Shown one piece after another: positions 1-9,890 of a DNA stretch of 25,141 nucleotides. Every line of letters starts with the position of its first letter. Position 1 is the stretch's first letter. The position numbers were made by a program, and so were the translations under genes. The notes beneath the pieces are model-generated. The model was not told the origin of the DNA and did no database searches. It was given only the letters and a program-made list of their open reading frames with translations. Source of the DNA: Phoronis australis. Taxonomy: Eukaryota > Phoronida > Phoronidae. The stretch spans positions 50,119-75,259 of the forward strand of contig NMRA01000997.1 of the NCBI GenBank assembly GCA_002633005.1. Reading direction: 5' to 3'.

Positions 1-475
1 GCTTGCCTCCTAAAACGTCACTTCCGGAGTAGCGGACGAGTAATTTATAAAATTACGAAAAGCTGTAATTAAGTGGAAAATATGTCTAGGATAACCAACC
101 AACCTTATTTTAGCTCAAAATGACATGGAAAAAGATTGCCTTCGCCTTTAATACACAATTACTGTTGTTTCCATCTTTGTTGTTTCCTTTAAAGTGGTAA
201 ATCGTTACATTTAAAACTATTTCTTTTATTAGAGAAAATTTGTAACATAACGCTTACGTACATACATATAGGGTTTGATCCGCCACGTGAACAGTCAGCA
301 TGAAGTATCTAAAAATCGAAAATATGAAAAAGTTTAAGAATTTGAAGCGTATGGGATAAATACAAAAAGAACCTCGATTGGCATAAACGAAGTAGTATTG
401 CTCTCGACATTATTCCGTGTATTCAACGAAACCGAAGGTTAAGGTCGATACGCGGAATTATGTCTCGAGAGATAT
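1..475. other. AT-rich sequence, nothing recognised
   Basis: No coding pattern, RNA gene or repeat structure is visible on either strand. The short open frame beginning near 417 runs into the palindromic element that follows, so it is not evidence of a gene. Confidence 0.6.
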
Positions 476-622
476 ATATAGATTATTAAATGGCGAAGTC
501 GTTATCCTCCGTTATCTAGAGCCCGAGTGGATTTTGGAGAATTATCGCCCGAGGGGCGTTAGCCCCGAGGGTGATAATTCTGCAAAATCCACGAGAGCTC
601 TAGATAACGGGGGATAACGACT
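476..622. mobile_element. Long-palindrome (foldback/MITE-like) element, copy 1
   Basis: Positions 497-622 form a near-perfect hairpin. It begins AGTCGTTATC and ends GATAACGACT, with arms of about 61 bases around a short centre (GGGGC-GTTA-GCCCC, 553-566). About 115 bases of this copy (476-593) reappear in inverted orientation at 2074-2190, including the flank reading ATATAGATTAT. There is no coding capacity, so this is probably a non-autonomous DNA element. The family is not known to me. The two copies could instead be the terminal inverted repeats of one larger element (476-2190). Confidence 0.8.
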
Positions 623-1178
623 GAGAACATGTAATAAAATATTTATACCACATACTGAACGAGAAACATTGCACTGAATCGATCTACCTTTCTCGACTCG
701 CCTCGGCTTTGTAACTACTTTCTATGTCAGAGACCCGGGGTTGGAGGTCGTGACCTTTTAAGAAAAGCCGAGATATTTTAGTAAAATAATGCTTTTACTC
801 AAAACCAATTGAAAAATAAAACAAAATAGAAATAAAATGAATCTACAAATTAAGGTTTAGCAACTGTTATAGCTTACTACACATTTTATCACTCTAAATT
901 TCGACCGGGAATATATCGTCTGCTAAAGTAGGTTACCACTAGTAACTGACTATAATGCTCAAGTCAAAGGATCCCGACCACACGACACCTGCATTCAAAT
1001 TGGAGATCGGTGAGGGAACACGAGAGAAAATTTTTACTGAATTAGAATATTTGTTTCTATGGAAATTATGCTTCTTATTTTTCATAGCGTATAATTGTCG
1101 GTGCAATGCCCTTTGCTGAACATGCGATTGTTGCGCGTGCTCGTTTAAATATTCTATTTTCACGTTCGATGACGTTAG
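623..1178. other. Unassigned sequence between repeats
   Basis: I see no gene. The minus-strand open frame over 939-1259 overlaps the tRNA-like block and has no recognisable domain. The segment separates two pieces (476-593 and 1299-1338) that are contiguous, inverted, at 2035-2190. It may therefore be an insertion into an older repeat. Confidence 0.5.
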
Positions 1179-1254
1179 CCGCTTAGTGGTGTAGTGGTAA
1201 AGTCGGCGACTCGCAACTGTTGACGCCCGGGTTCGAATCAGGCCTCGGTTTGCC
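1179..1254 (+). repeat. tRNA-like pol III promoter remnant (SINE head or decayed tRNA)
   Basis: An A-box (TGGTGTAGTGG, 1187-1197) fits TRGYnnAnnGG exactly. A B-box (GGTTCGAATC, 1230-1239) fits GGTTCRANNC. The spacing of about 43 bases is normal for an internal pol III promoter. I could not fold a clean acceptor stem, so a functional tRNA is unlikely. A tRNA-derived SINE head is the best reading. It is followed a few bases later by a perfect palindrome. Confidence 0.6.
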
Positions 1255-1262
1255 GCCAAAAT

Positions 1263-1338
1263 GTTATCTCACTAGTGAGATAACTTTATGGGTTATTACA
1301 CGGTTGTATCTGCCATTCGAGGCTAATATTGTGGTATA
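1263..1338. mobile_element. Palindrome plus inner repeat related to the foldback family
   Basis: Positions 1263-1284 are a perfect 22-base palindrome with arm GTTATCTCACT. Positions 1299-1338 (beginning CACGGTTGTATCTGCC) match the reverse complement of 2035-2073 with few changes. This looks like the end of an element related to the one at 2023-2190 but with a different outer hairpin. Confidence 0.6.
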
Positions 1339-1455
1339 ATACTTCATCTACGCCACTCTCTGTACGTTTTGTGTATGTATACAGCATCTACAGTTGTATA
1401 CGGATTGGGTCGTATTTCACAGTAAATAGTGTGACGTAATAATATCCGTATTTTC

Positions 1456-1596
1456 ATATAAACCCCTCGAAAAAATGTCCTCTTCAGAAAATTTGTATTT
1501 TCTTCAAATTACCATCAATACGCATAAATTATACATCATTTCTGCACTGAATGTTGGGAAATGTTTTATTGTTCGTGAACATAGACAGCATTGTAC
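1456..1596 (+). repeat. Dispersed repeat R, copy 1
   Basis: This stretch, from ATATAAACCCCTC to a terminal TTGTACA, aligns with the reverse complement of 5284-5438 over most of its length. Shared blocks include ATTACCATCAAT and GGGAAATRTTTTAT. Homology stops at the TACA at 1594-1597, where LINE coding sequence follows almost at once. The short open frames across it are not conserved as protein. Confidence 0.75.
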
Positions 1597-1604
1597 AGCT
1601 CGAA

Positions 1605-2022
1605 AGAAAATATTCAAAAACTTCAACTACGTTTTGTTTACAACGACGACGTTAGCACGCACGAACAACTACTCTCGCTAGCTAACAAACCATCCCTTCA
1701 TCTACATAGGCTTCGACTTATTGCAATAGAAATATTTAAAATCCTTTATGGCGAATCACACAAGACACTTTTTTCATTTTTAAAGAAGCGAGAAAACAAT
1801 TACTCCTTTCGCCACAGCAACCTTCTATATATTCCTCAAGTTAAATCTGTCAAATATGGTAAAAAACCTTTTCGCTTCGAGGCTGCTCGGGTCTGGAACA
1901 GTCTACCGAATATGTTGTGCACAACAGAGTCTTTAACTATTTTCCGTGGACTGCTTCGGACTTGGACTGGCCCTGAATGCTGCTGTTCTCTTTGTAAACA
2001 CTCCAGCTTGTGCTGTAATTAG
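1605..2022 (+). pseudogene. C-terminal fragment of a CR1/L2-type LINE reverse transcriptase
   Basis: This is an open frame encoding the last ~140 residues of a non-LTR retrotransposon ORF2, the region after the reverse transcriptase core. Blocks I recognise from such proteins, in order, are IQKLQLRFVYND, SLHLHRLRLIAIEIFKIL, a YSFRHSNLL segment, FRFEAARVWNSLPN and FRGLLRTWTGPECCCSLC. The catalytic FADD region and the endonuclease are missing, so this is a 5'-truncated copy, as LINE insertions usually are. The upstream junction abuts dispersed repeat R, and the LINE part starts at about the residues ENIQKLQ. The element cannot move on its own. The family level is firm; the clade (CR1, L2 or Rex-like) is from memory. 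Confidence 0.9.
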
Positions 2023-2190
2023 TGTATACCATCGTGTATACCACAATATTAGCGTCAAATGGCAGATACAACCGTGGCTTTTGGAGAATTATCACCCTCG
2101 GGGCTAACGCTTCTCGGGCGATAATTCTCCAAACTCCACTCGGGCTCAAGATAACGGGGGATAACGACTTCGCCATGTTATAATCTATAT
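2023..2190. mobile_element. Long-palindrome (foldback/MITE-like) element, copy 2
   Basis: Positions 2074-2139 form a hairpin (GTGGCTTTTGGAG at the left, matching the CTCCAAACTCCAC end). The outer part, to ATAATCTATAT at 2190, is the reverse complement of 476-593. The inner part (2035-2073) is the reverse complement of 1299-1338. It lies directly after the LINE stop codon and before LINE-like 3' UTR, consistent with insertion into the LINE tail. Confidence 0.75.
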
Positions 2191-2446
2191 TTCTTTTATG
2201 ATTTATCTATATTATAGCATTTGCACGTGTACCTATTATCTTTTATGCTTATTAGACCCTAGTCTATAATTTAGCGATTACGACAATTTAACTTTTATTT
2301 ACAATTATATTTCTATGTTATTCTCCACCTTTAGGTTAAGTTCCATTTTCTTCATGTTTCTGTTAATTTAATGTCGTAGAAATAGCCCAACTAGCTAATG
2401 TTAATCTGTTCTCCGAACGACGTTAAATAAAGATTCTTGAGTCTTG
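2191..2446 (+). mobile_element. Probable LINE 3' UTR and tail
   Basis: This AT-rich non-coding tract ends in a polyA signal (AATAAA, 2426-2431) followed by a short run around ATTCTTGAGTCTTGG, like the simple-repeat tails of many CR1/L2 LINEs. It is the natural continuation of the reverse transcriptase fragment if the palindromic element is removed. Confidence 0.6.
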
Positions 2447-2526
2447 GGCGCATGAGTCAATTTCAAAAATCACAAATGGTACACTGTGCAGTAAACACTC
2501 GTAGAGTTGAGTATGACAGTAAGACT

Positions 2527-3755
2527 TGTTCACACTGAGCGATTTCTTTGCGAGTGCAAAACTTTGACAAGAGAGAATTAATAAGACCTTTATTTGCAAC
2601 AGATCTGATCACAGGCTGAGTGCTTTAGTGCCCTGTATATCCACCCAGTTGTGCATTGATACATGCGATATATCAATTACGCATAGATGAATCAGACGAT
2701 CCATGTTGTTCTGACCAGTGGCATTCCATTCCCGAATTAGGATGTGTCTCAACTCTGCCAGAGTGGCGTTGTCCTGGATCTGTTACCGGTCATCCCGCGC
2801 TTTCAGGTCCCACAACAACTCATTGGGATTAAGGTCCGGTGAGAAGGAAGACCATTCTCTGCGCTTGATGGCATTTTGTTGCAAAACACAACCACAATTC
2901 GGGCTCTGTGAGGGTGGGCATTGTCATCTGGGAGCAGGAAACCATTGCCTACTTGCAGGGCAGAGGTAAAACGTGCGGCTGCAGTAACTCCGCGACGTAC
3001 CAAGGACTGTTGAGGGTCCTAGCTATAGGGGCAATCTGAGTCCGTCCAGTTAAACGTATGCCACCCCTCACTTCCACCTCTAAACGGTCTGACTGGCTGG
3101 ACGCAGTTGTCGGCAAATCGCCCACCTCTCTTTCTCCATACCCTCAAACTACCACAATCAACACTTCCGCTCAAACATAATCTCGACTCATCTGTAAAGA
3201 ACACATTTCTCCACTGTTGACGTGCCCAATTCCTGTGTTACCTGACACATTGCAACCTGGCTGCTCTGTGTGATGCTGTCCGGACGTCCAGCAGGGCGTC
3301 AGGCTCTGAAATCTGCCTGATGGAGTCAATTCCGTCTTTTCTCTGGTCCGGCAGCCCTTTCGATATCAAGTTGCATTCTACGTACAGTAAAGAGACTCCT
3401 CTTTGCAGCAACAGTTTCGATGTATTAATTCTGACGACAAGTTGAGATACGCGGTCGACCACTTTGGTTTCTGTCGTCGAAATCTCCCGTCTGTCGATAT
3501 CTGGCTACCATCCTGGACACTGACTTTCCGTGTACACGAAAATGTTTGGCAACAGCAGCTTGGTTCCACACTGATTCCATCAAACCAATGCCACGTGCTC
3601 TTTCCAAGATTGTCGGCTTTGCCACTACAGAGCTGTCAAGCAATTAGAGACCTGAGGCAAAAGAACACCTAAGGCTGAAACAACAGTGTACTCAGCCAAT
3701 AGTGTTCAGTTCCCAACAGCATGACAGCAAAGAATAGTCCCCTCATTGATCAAGA
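2527..3755 (-). pseudogene. Broken Tc1/mariner-family (DD34E) transposase
   Basis: This is a decayed cut-and-paste transposase read on the minus strand through several frames. The N-terminal part (3643-3425) is a helix-turn-helix with blocks such as AAVAKHFRVHGKSVSRMVAR and a GRPR hinge, as in Tc1 DNA-binding domains. The catalytic core follows. The first Asp lies in FFTDESR (codon 3192-3190), the second in DDNAHPH (codon 2925-2923), and Glu in LNPNELLWD (codon 2821-2819). Exactly 101 bases separate the second Asp and Glu codons, one short of the 102 expected for DD34E, so a single-base deletion broke the frame. A stop and other shifts confirm it is dead. The C-terminus fades near 2615. Weak matching ends near 2530 and 3750 (both near TTCTTTGC when read inward) may be terminal-repeat remnants; element limits are approximate. 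Confidence 0.92.
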
Positions 3756-5283
3756 CGAGAATTAAGGTTATTTCAAACCTTATTTAGTGGCCTCCATTCT
3801 AACTCGTATATCAAAAAAACTAAGCTTTGTCAACTAGTAAAAGTATATATTTTCTGAAAGAACAAAGACCAGGAAATATAAACATACTTTTTGTATTTAT
3901 TTGTCATCATTATTTTTACGTAAAAACCTTTTTAAGTAAAAATTTCATTTTTAAGAAAGGTACATTCACAGCAAAATAACCCCTGGGTCGATTTTAACGA
4001 AACCTTTTTTAAATGAAAACTTCATCAATTACCTCAAAAACGCTGTTAGGAATTTTCGACTAGTTTGTTCGTTTGGTTTCTATGACAAATAAACTCGCAA
4101 AACGTAAGGTATTTTTGTAAAAAATGAAATCGTGTTCGTCTTTGTCACACTACACAAAAACTAAGATTTTATATCAAAAATTCTAATAACGTTTTTGAGA
4201 TTGGTGACTAAATACTAAATTTGGAAAGTTTCAGCGAAATCCATCGAGCCATTTTCGAGAACTCGTGTTCCTAAGTTCAAATAAAGTCGATTTGCCGAAG
4301 CCGAGAAAAAGCCGATTTAACTGGGACACGTGAAAATCTCTAAGTCTTTGGTTAATTATTCTGTGAAAACTTGTTTTTGGTATACATAACCTATAGAATC
4401 CTTAACTATGTCACCTATTTCAATGTTTCTTGCAATGTCAACTAATTTTGCAGTGCGTAACTAACTTAAATATCATTAAAACCTCAAATAGACCTATCTT
4501 TCGCAGCCAACTTCTGCCGTTTTGTACGACCTACTTAGAAAAGTAGGTCACAGTTCATAGCCTGTACACGTCACGTGCTGGGAGACTGATACCAAACCAA
4601 GTAAGAAATGGATAACAAAAATTGAATTGGTGGTTCAAGTAAGTCGTTAACATGAAATCGAAACATCGAAATGTTAACTTAATAATTGAATTAAGGAATA
4701 AGGGGGAGGATTTATCTCTTTTCACAACTTTCTGTGTTCATGACCAGACTGAAGCCTGAGGCAACTCGTAGCATTCGTTTTCAACGTCAACGGTCGTATG
4801 CATGTAGACGCACAACTCCCTTATAGCTGTTAGGATCAAAACTACGTTTTGTCTTCGTTTTCCCCGGCACCATTCTGTCATAACCACACCTCGTTGGTTC
4901 AATGTTATGGCGAATTTGTGAATGAAAGGATTGAGGGTATACCGAAGCTGCTCTGTACCTGGCGGGAGACTCGTTTTACTTGAAAGCCCTTTTACCTTTG
5001 ACCTTGGATAAGTGGTAAACAAATATCCACGCGGTTGTGCGGTTCCAAGGTGGTTCTGCTAATTTTTTTTCTCGCTGCGCAGTATATATTTCGTATTTGA
5101 AGTTCCCCGAGAATGAAGCTAAGGTATTTTGCTAGACACAAGTGAAACATTGTAAAAATGGCCAATTTTTGTGAATAAGGTTGGAAATATCCTTAAGACA
5201 CCAGCCAGTACGAGCTTAGGAAAAGAGTGAGTGCAATTTTGTGACTTTTGAAATTGACCTCTGTACCGTTTCTGGACACCCTG
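3756..5283. other. Non-coding sequence, no gene seen
   Basis: No protein family, RNA gene or tandem array is recognisable. A 9-bp perfect hairpin (GACCTACTT, loop AGAA, AAGTAGGTC) lies at 4528-4549 without evident function. The minus-strand open frame at 4738-5022 has no recognisable features. Positions just left of 5284 probably belong to a mariner-like fragment (see the end at 5274-5285). Confidence 0.5.
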
Positions 5284-5285
5284 TA
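5274..5285 (-). mobile_element. Mariner-like terminal sequence abutting a TA
   Basis: Read on the minus strand, this is TA followed by CAGGGTGTCC, the type of end found on many mariner-like elements, which insert at TA. The dispersed repeat R lies intact on the outer side and its homology stops at this TA. No partner end was found to the left, so only one end of the element can be supported. Confidence 0.5.
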
Positions 5286-5438
5286 CAACGCAGTGTGCAT
5301 GAACGATAAAATATTTCCCAGTATTCGTTGTAGAAATAGATAAGCTTTCAAATGAGTATAATTTATCCGCATTGATGGTAATTTTAAGAAAATACCACAC
5401 ATTTTTGAAGGGGACAGGACTTTTTGAGGGGTTTATAT
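5284..5438 (-). repeat. Dispersed repeat R, copy 2 (inverted)
   Basis: This is the reverse complement of the repeat at 1456-1596, with extra bases in the middle. The ATATAAACCCCTC end lies at the right and the TTGTACA end at the left. The overlapping minus-strand open frames are translations of the repeat and are not shared with copy 1. Confidence 0.75.
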
Positions 5439-7444
5439 ATGGCTAATAAAACAATACTAATATCTTACTCAAATTGCCCAAGAGCATGCGCACAGGTTTG
5501 TTCACGTTGGTCGCACAAGCACTGACAAAGAATACACCATGGAAATCGACGATATTTCATGAGTTGGGTTAACAAATAATTTCGCATAGCACGTTTCAAA
5601 TCGAGATTGAAAGCTTTTCAAAATTTAGGCAGGAAATAAGTTGTGAACATTCATCAACAGGGGTCTCTGTTTCTGAAAATGACAACAATTTGGTCTTACT
5701 CTTTCACTTCACCATTGCAGAAAAACGATTAGTCAGGTAATTATGACTGTACGACAGTATAATAATTCATAAAGATTATCCAAGTAAATAGTAGTTATAT
5801 GCATATATTCTCAGAGACTTTGCTCGTTTTGTTCAACTGAAATTTATCGTAATCTATTTTGCCCGGGGTATGCCACGAGCAATGTTAAAAAGTATAACAA
5901 GAGAAGAGTTGTCACATTATGACATACATAAGTAAAATATAAGACCCTGAAAGATGGGCGCGGAAAAAGCACCACCGGCGTGTACATAAAAGTGTTCTTA
6001 CATAGGAATAGAAAAGCTAAAGAAATTAAGAAAAGCTTGAAGATCCCAACAGAAAATGTATAATAACAAAAAAGAAACTCGCCCTTGGGATGTAAGGTGG
6101 GAAAATTACTGAGAAAAGGCCTACCAAGTTTGCTTAGATGATATTTATTTTCAGGAATACTGGAACGGAAGGCCAAATTGTGGACTTGGGACTTTTAAAA
6201 ATGTCACTTTTCATGAAACAGGCTCTGGTGTTGTGAAACCGTTTCTAAGGTGATTAAGTGTTTTATACAAGGACTATCCTGCCTGAGACAAAAGAGTGGT
6301 GTCTACTTAAGATGTTTATTACTATTAGCAAACAATGTTGTATAACATGGCTCAATTCATAAGAACTAATAAAGAAATGCCATCGACTTATGAGCAACAC
6401 GAGTGTGGAATGTCAATGTGGAACATGCGATTCAGTCGGGAGAAACATTTTGTTCAACATAATTCAAGAAATCGTGTTTCGACCAAATACAAAAGCAGCG
6501 TTACGATGAAGAACTCGCCACCTTGTAAGTGTATTTGCAAATTTAAAAAGTTAAGAACAAACTGCGTTCACTTTAGGGCGAGTGTTGCCACTCCCTCGAC
6601 CCCGGACCTGATCGAGTGCTAGGATGTGTAAACTAGGCTTATATGTTGTGTTTAGAGCGTGCTCATTCCATCATGGCAATATAGTGAATACGAGTGGCCC
6701 AGGTTTACTGTGGCGTACATGCATGCCAGTGATTATTAAGTGTCTATTTTCTGCAGCCCTTGGTTCAGTTGATTGTGGCTCACATATGTCTGTACTAGCA
6801 TATCTCGTGCAAGTGGGCTCAATTCATACCGCCTCAAAGACGCAAATTTCGCTAAATGGGAAATCGAATTCATTGTCTGATTCTTCATGTACTTGAGTGT
6901 GATGCCCGTATCCACTCTGCTCTCTGTCTGCATAATAATTGTTCAATCCTCGCTCAAAGTCGTCCTCTTCTTCTGATCTGCTGTGTTTCATCATTGTTTG
7001 TCAAATGACCAAACGTCTTCCACCCCATTACATCATTTGGCGGGAAACTTGGAAATAACTAATTTTTCTTCAAAATTAAAAAATCACGACTATATGGCAT
7101 AAAAAGTGCTTATTTAGTTAGATTCTATTGTATTGATTTCATGTTAACTAACTGAATCCTCAAAAGCTTAGAAAATTCATGGTGGAAACTCTTTAAGAGC
7201 GGTATCGAATTTTCTTTCACCAATGATAGCTAATGTTGCCACAATGACACTTAAGTAACCATTATCATTATGCAGGATGCATGATATAACGTATTCAGTG
7301 AGCAATTAAGATATACTAATTTAACACTGTTTCTTCCTTTTCCGTTTGTATAACCAATCTCGGATATTATCTGTGTCATGTGTCTGTATTAAGAGATAGG
7401 CAAAAAAAGTTTAGCGATGACAAAACATTAGAAAAATACAGCAA
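5439..7444. other. Non-coding sequence, no gene seen
   Basis: Several open frames of 65-110 codons occur here on both strands (for example 5844-6176 minus and 6335-6622 plus). None shows a recognisable motif, domain pattern or supporting splice context. I see no repeats or RNA genes. Confidence 0.5.
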
Positions 7445-7515
7445 TGCTTAGTTGATATTATGCTTAATAGACGACAACTGACAAAACGGACAGCAGCGGC
7501 GCACAACGACATCCC

Positions 7516-7521
7516 TTTATT
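7516..7521 (-). terminator. PolyA signal AATAAA in LTR-like block
   Basis: This is AATAAA on the minus strand (TTTATT on plus), in the context ATTAATAAAGGG. It lies at the distance from the TATA box expected for an LTR R region. Confidence 0.45.
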
Positions 7522-7726
7522 AATCTCGACCGAACGTTCACAAGCCTACGCGAACAAAACGTCCGGCGTAATGTCTGTTCTATGCTCCAGCCAGTGCTGC
7601 GAAGCCTCGGCTTGTGATGAACTTCTGAGACACGTTCGGCAACTCAACTGTAATTCTCTCAACTGGTTTACTGCTTTTCTTCTGATTAACTTCTGGTTAA
7701 CTAACCAATACAAACCCGTGTCTGGG

Positions 7727-7734
7727 TATTTATA
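7727..7734 (-). promoter_or_regulatory. TATA box downstream of heat-shock elements
   Basis: TATAAATA reads on the minus strand. The nearest heat-shock half-sites (7748-7755) lie about 14 bases upstream, and a four-unit element lies at 7777-7794. Confidence 0.5.
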
Positions 7735-7747
7735 GACTAATGTATTG

Positions 7748-7949
7748 TTCTAGAACTTTTCACCAGTTCAAACACGTTCTAGAACCTTCCGGAATCTACT
7801 AGTACCCAATCATATTCAACAATCATGTACTAGTCTCTAGAATATTCCAGACTGCATTAATCACTGTCATGCTAGAGTCTTATAGAAAGTTCCACACTAT
7901 ACTGTAGTAAACAAATTACATCATCACTACTGAACTCAGTCTACTAGAA
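7748..7949 (-). promoter_or_regulatory. Cluster of heat-shock elements (HSF sites)
   Basis: Heat shock factor binds alternating nGAAn pentamers. A perfect four-unit site (TTCTAGAACCTTCCGGAA) lies at 7777-7794. A two-unit site TTCTAGAA lies at 7748-7755. A three-unit site close to consensus (GAATATTCCAGAC) lies at 7840-7852. AGAAAGTTC pairs occur near 7884 and 7946 in the two tandem copies. Five sites within 200 bases, upstream of a TATA box, would be unlikely by chance. Confidence 0.6.
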
Positions 7950-8006
7950 AGTTCCATACTATTCTGTAGTAGACAAATTACATCATCACTGTACTTAACT
8001 CAGGGG
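7883..8006. repeat. Two-copy 62-bp tandem duplication
   Basis: TAGAAAGTTCCA begins at 7883 and again at 7945. ACAAATTACATCATCACT recurs with the same 62-base offset. Copies differ at a handful of sites. Duplicated blocks of this size are common in the U3 enhancer regions of LTRs. Confidence 0.85.
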
Positions 8007-8027
8007 TCATGTCAATCAAACAGAACA

Positions 8028-8052
8028 ACAAAACAAAACAAAACAAAACAAT
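8028..8052. repeat. (AAAAC)n microsatellite
   Basis: About four to five tandem copies of the AAAAC pentamer lie near the right end of the LTR-like block. Confidence 0.9.
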
Positions 8053-8062
8053 ACAACTAACA

Positions 8063-9826
8063 TTTGTCAGTCTATATTCTGACTGCATGGGAGAAGCGCA
8101 AAACAGTTAAAAACCAAGGGGTGTGCCACATGGGTGTTGAGCCCTCCCATCGTCACACGTAGATTTTGGTTGTTGGATCCTCGTGACGTTGACATTATTA
8201 CCTGCTTAGGTGGTGATAAGTTTTGGCCCTCGTTTTGGGCATGCAATCCCAAGGACACGTTGTAATGACCGGTGTCCATGCCCCGGTGGTTATGTCAGTA
8301 CCATCCTGGCTACTTTCCAACTTTTCCTTACATGTTGCTTCCAGCTCACTGCTGGTTTCATCTACACCCAACAATGTCGCATGTGTTCCCTATTCAATGC
8401 ATCACGCTACTGGCAATTCAGACAATTGTTTTGTGCAGTAGATGTTACATAAATGAGAGCAAGGCAATCCATCAGTACCACAATATTGTAATCCACTCTG
8501 ATGCACCCTCATACATAGTCTTAGACCATTCTATTATTTCATAGTGACATGCCAGTACAGGGTTACCTCCACACTCTCCCACTATCGTCACTAATAATTA
8601 CAAGTCAGTTGCTAATCTGTAGAATAGCTCATAATTTATATAACGTATTAAAATTGACTTTATCATCCCCCATCAGTAGTCAAAGTTGCAAAATGTCATG
8701 ACAAAATAAGTAAGGGTTACTGAACAGTGATCAAAATATTCACTATCCACACAACGTAATAGCAAATTGAACTAAAAAGACTTGGATGACAAGACCATCG
8801 TTCCTTTTATCAATAACAGTAAATTTTTCAGGTAGGTTACCGCCTGATCACGAGATCATATCTGTTACCTAGCAACAAGTGGGGCTTATATTAATCACAA
8901 TCTCCAAAAACGTACAAAATAAGCAACACATATACCATGATAACAAGGTCTGACAAATCTTCTTACTCCCTATTAATTTATGAGTAAACAACAACTCTTT
9001 TCGAATAAGCAATGCATTATAACAAAGCTGAATAAAATTTACACACAGAGGTGTTTGTCATCTTGAAGCAAACTGATGCTGAATCCTTAGCTCAGCAAAG
9101 GTGGGAAAGACAAACATGACCTCTGCAAATAACACTGTTTTGGGTTCAGTGTAGAGAATACAAGAGCAGACCGAATGTATTTCATTCTCTAAGCATGCGA
9201 CAGTACAAAAATCCCTCAAACGCTCCTCAATTCGAGTAAAAACACCAAAACGTCCAGTTTACACTTTCAGCGGCAAGACTCCACATCTAAATTGAGAACA
9301 TACTGACTTTTTTCTCTAGAAATGTTAATTTCTAAATAAAATTCTGTTTGATAGTTTATTTGGTTTGATAAAAAATTCAGTTTCTCTTTGGCTCCAAATC
9401 ATGATTACACATCGACACTACTACTCAAATAAAAGTTTCAAGGGATCATATTTTCACCACATTCTGCATTTGGCATGACATTGGCTTTTCCTTAAAAATC
9501 AGGAAGTACTAGGTCAGGGACAAGTCCTTGAGACAGTTGCTTAGGAGACCCTGAGCAAGGAAAGCCCGGCCTAGAATATCTCGAGTAAAGGAACCAGTAG
9601 AAATGATAAGTTACAAGCCAGGTTATCAAACTCTTTGAAAAAAGAAATGTCAGGTGATAATTTTAAAAGGGTTATTTGACACTGCTTTTGATGGCCGAAA
9701 TTACAAGGTGTCATCATTTTTGCATCTGGAAATACTCTCATGTATGTGGAGACAATTCAGACCAGAAAACAGCAAAATACACGCTCGTGTGGGATTACGA
9801 AATAAATGCATGGTGCCAGAATGGAC
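8063..9826. other. Non-coding sequence, no firm gene
   Basis: A short minus-strand frame at about 8390-8190 (~66 codons, no ATG) has plausible protein composition and could be the tail of a retroelement ORF upstream of the LTR-like block. No motif confirms this. The rest, to 9826, shows nothing recognisable. Confidence 0.35.
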
Positions 9827-9890
9827 AGAGAGAGGGGGGGGGGAGGGAGGGAGGGAGGGAGGGAGGGAAGGAGGGAGGGAGAGAGATAGA
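9827..9890. repeat. (GGGA)n microsatellite
   Basis: A run of ten or more Gs leads into tandem GGGA units with one GGAA interruption, then GAGAGATAGAT. The many evenly spaced G-runs on the plus strand could form G-quadruplexes. Open frames across it translate to low-complexity Gly/Arg/Glu or Pro/Ser and are not genes. Confidence 0.95.

Larger units (their letters stand above)
7445..8062 (-). mobile_element. Candidate LTR (solo or partial retrotransposon), minus strand
   Basis: The block has LTR-like architecture on the minus strand: an upstream (U3-like) part with a 62-bp tandem duplication and heat-shock elements, a TATA box (TATAAATA, 7734-7727), and a polyA signal (AATAAA, 7521-7516) about 206 bases downstream. 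The two ends are similar inverted sequences beginning TG: TGCTTAGTTGATATT at the left, and TGTTAGTTGTATTG reading inward from the right. No matching target-site duplication is visible (left flank GCAA, right flank TTTG), and no primer-binding site or polypurine tract was found. It could instead be a cellular heat-inducible promoter, but no heat-shock protein ORF follows. Confidence 0.5.

Noticed and set aside
417-617. 66-codon plus-strand frame
   Set aside because: Most of it lies in the long palindrome, so it is translated repeat sequence.
939-1259. 106-codon minus-strand frame
   Set aside because: It is antisense to the tRNA-like block and has no recognisable domain.
2718-2969. Plus-strand frames across 2718-2969 and 3403-3672
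   Set aside because: They are antisense shadows of the minus-strand transposase remnant.
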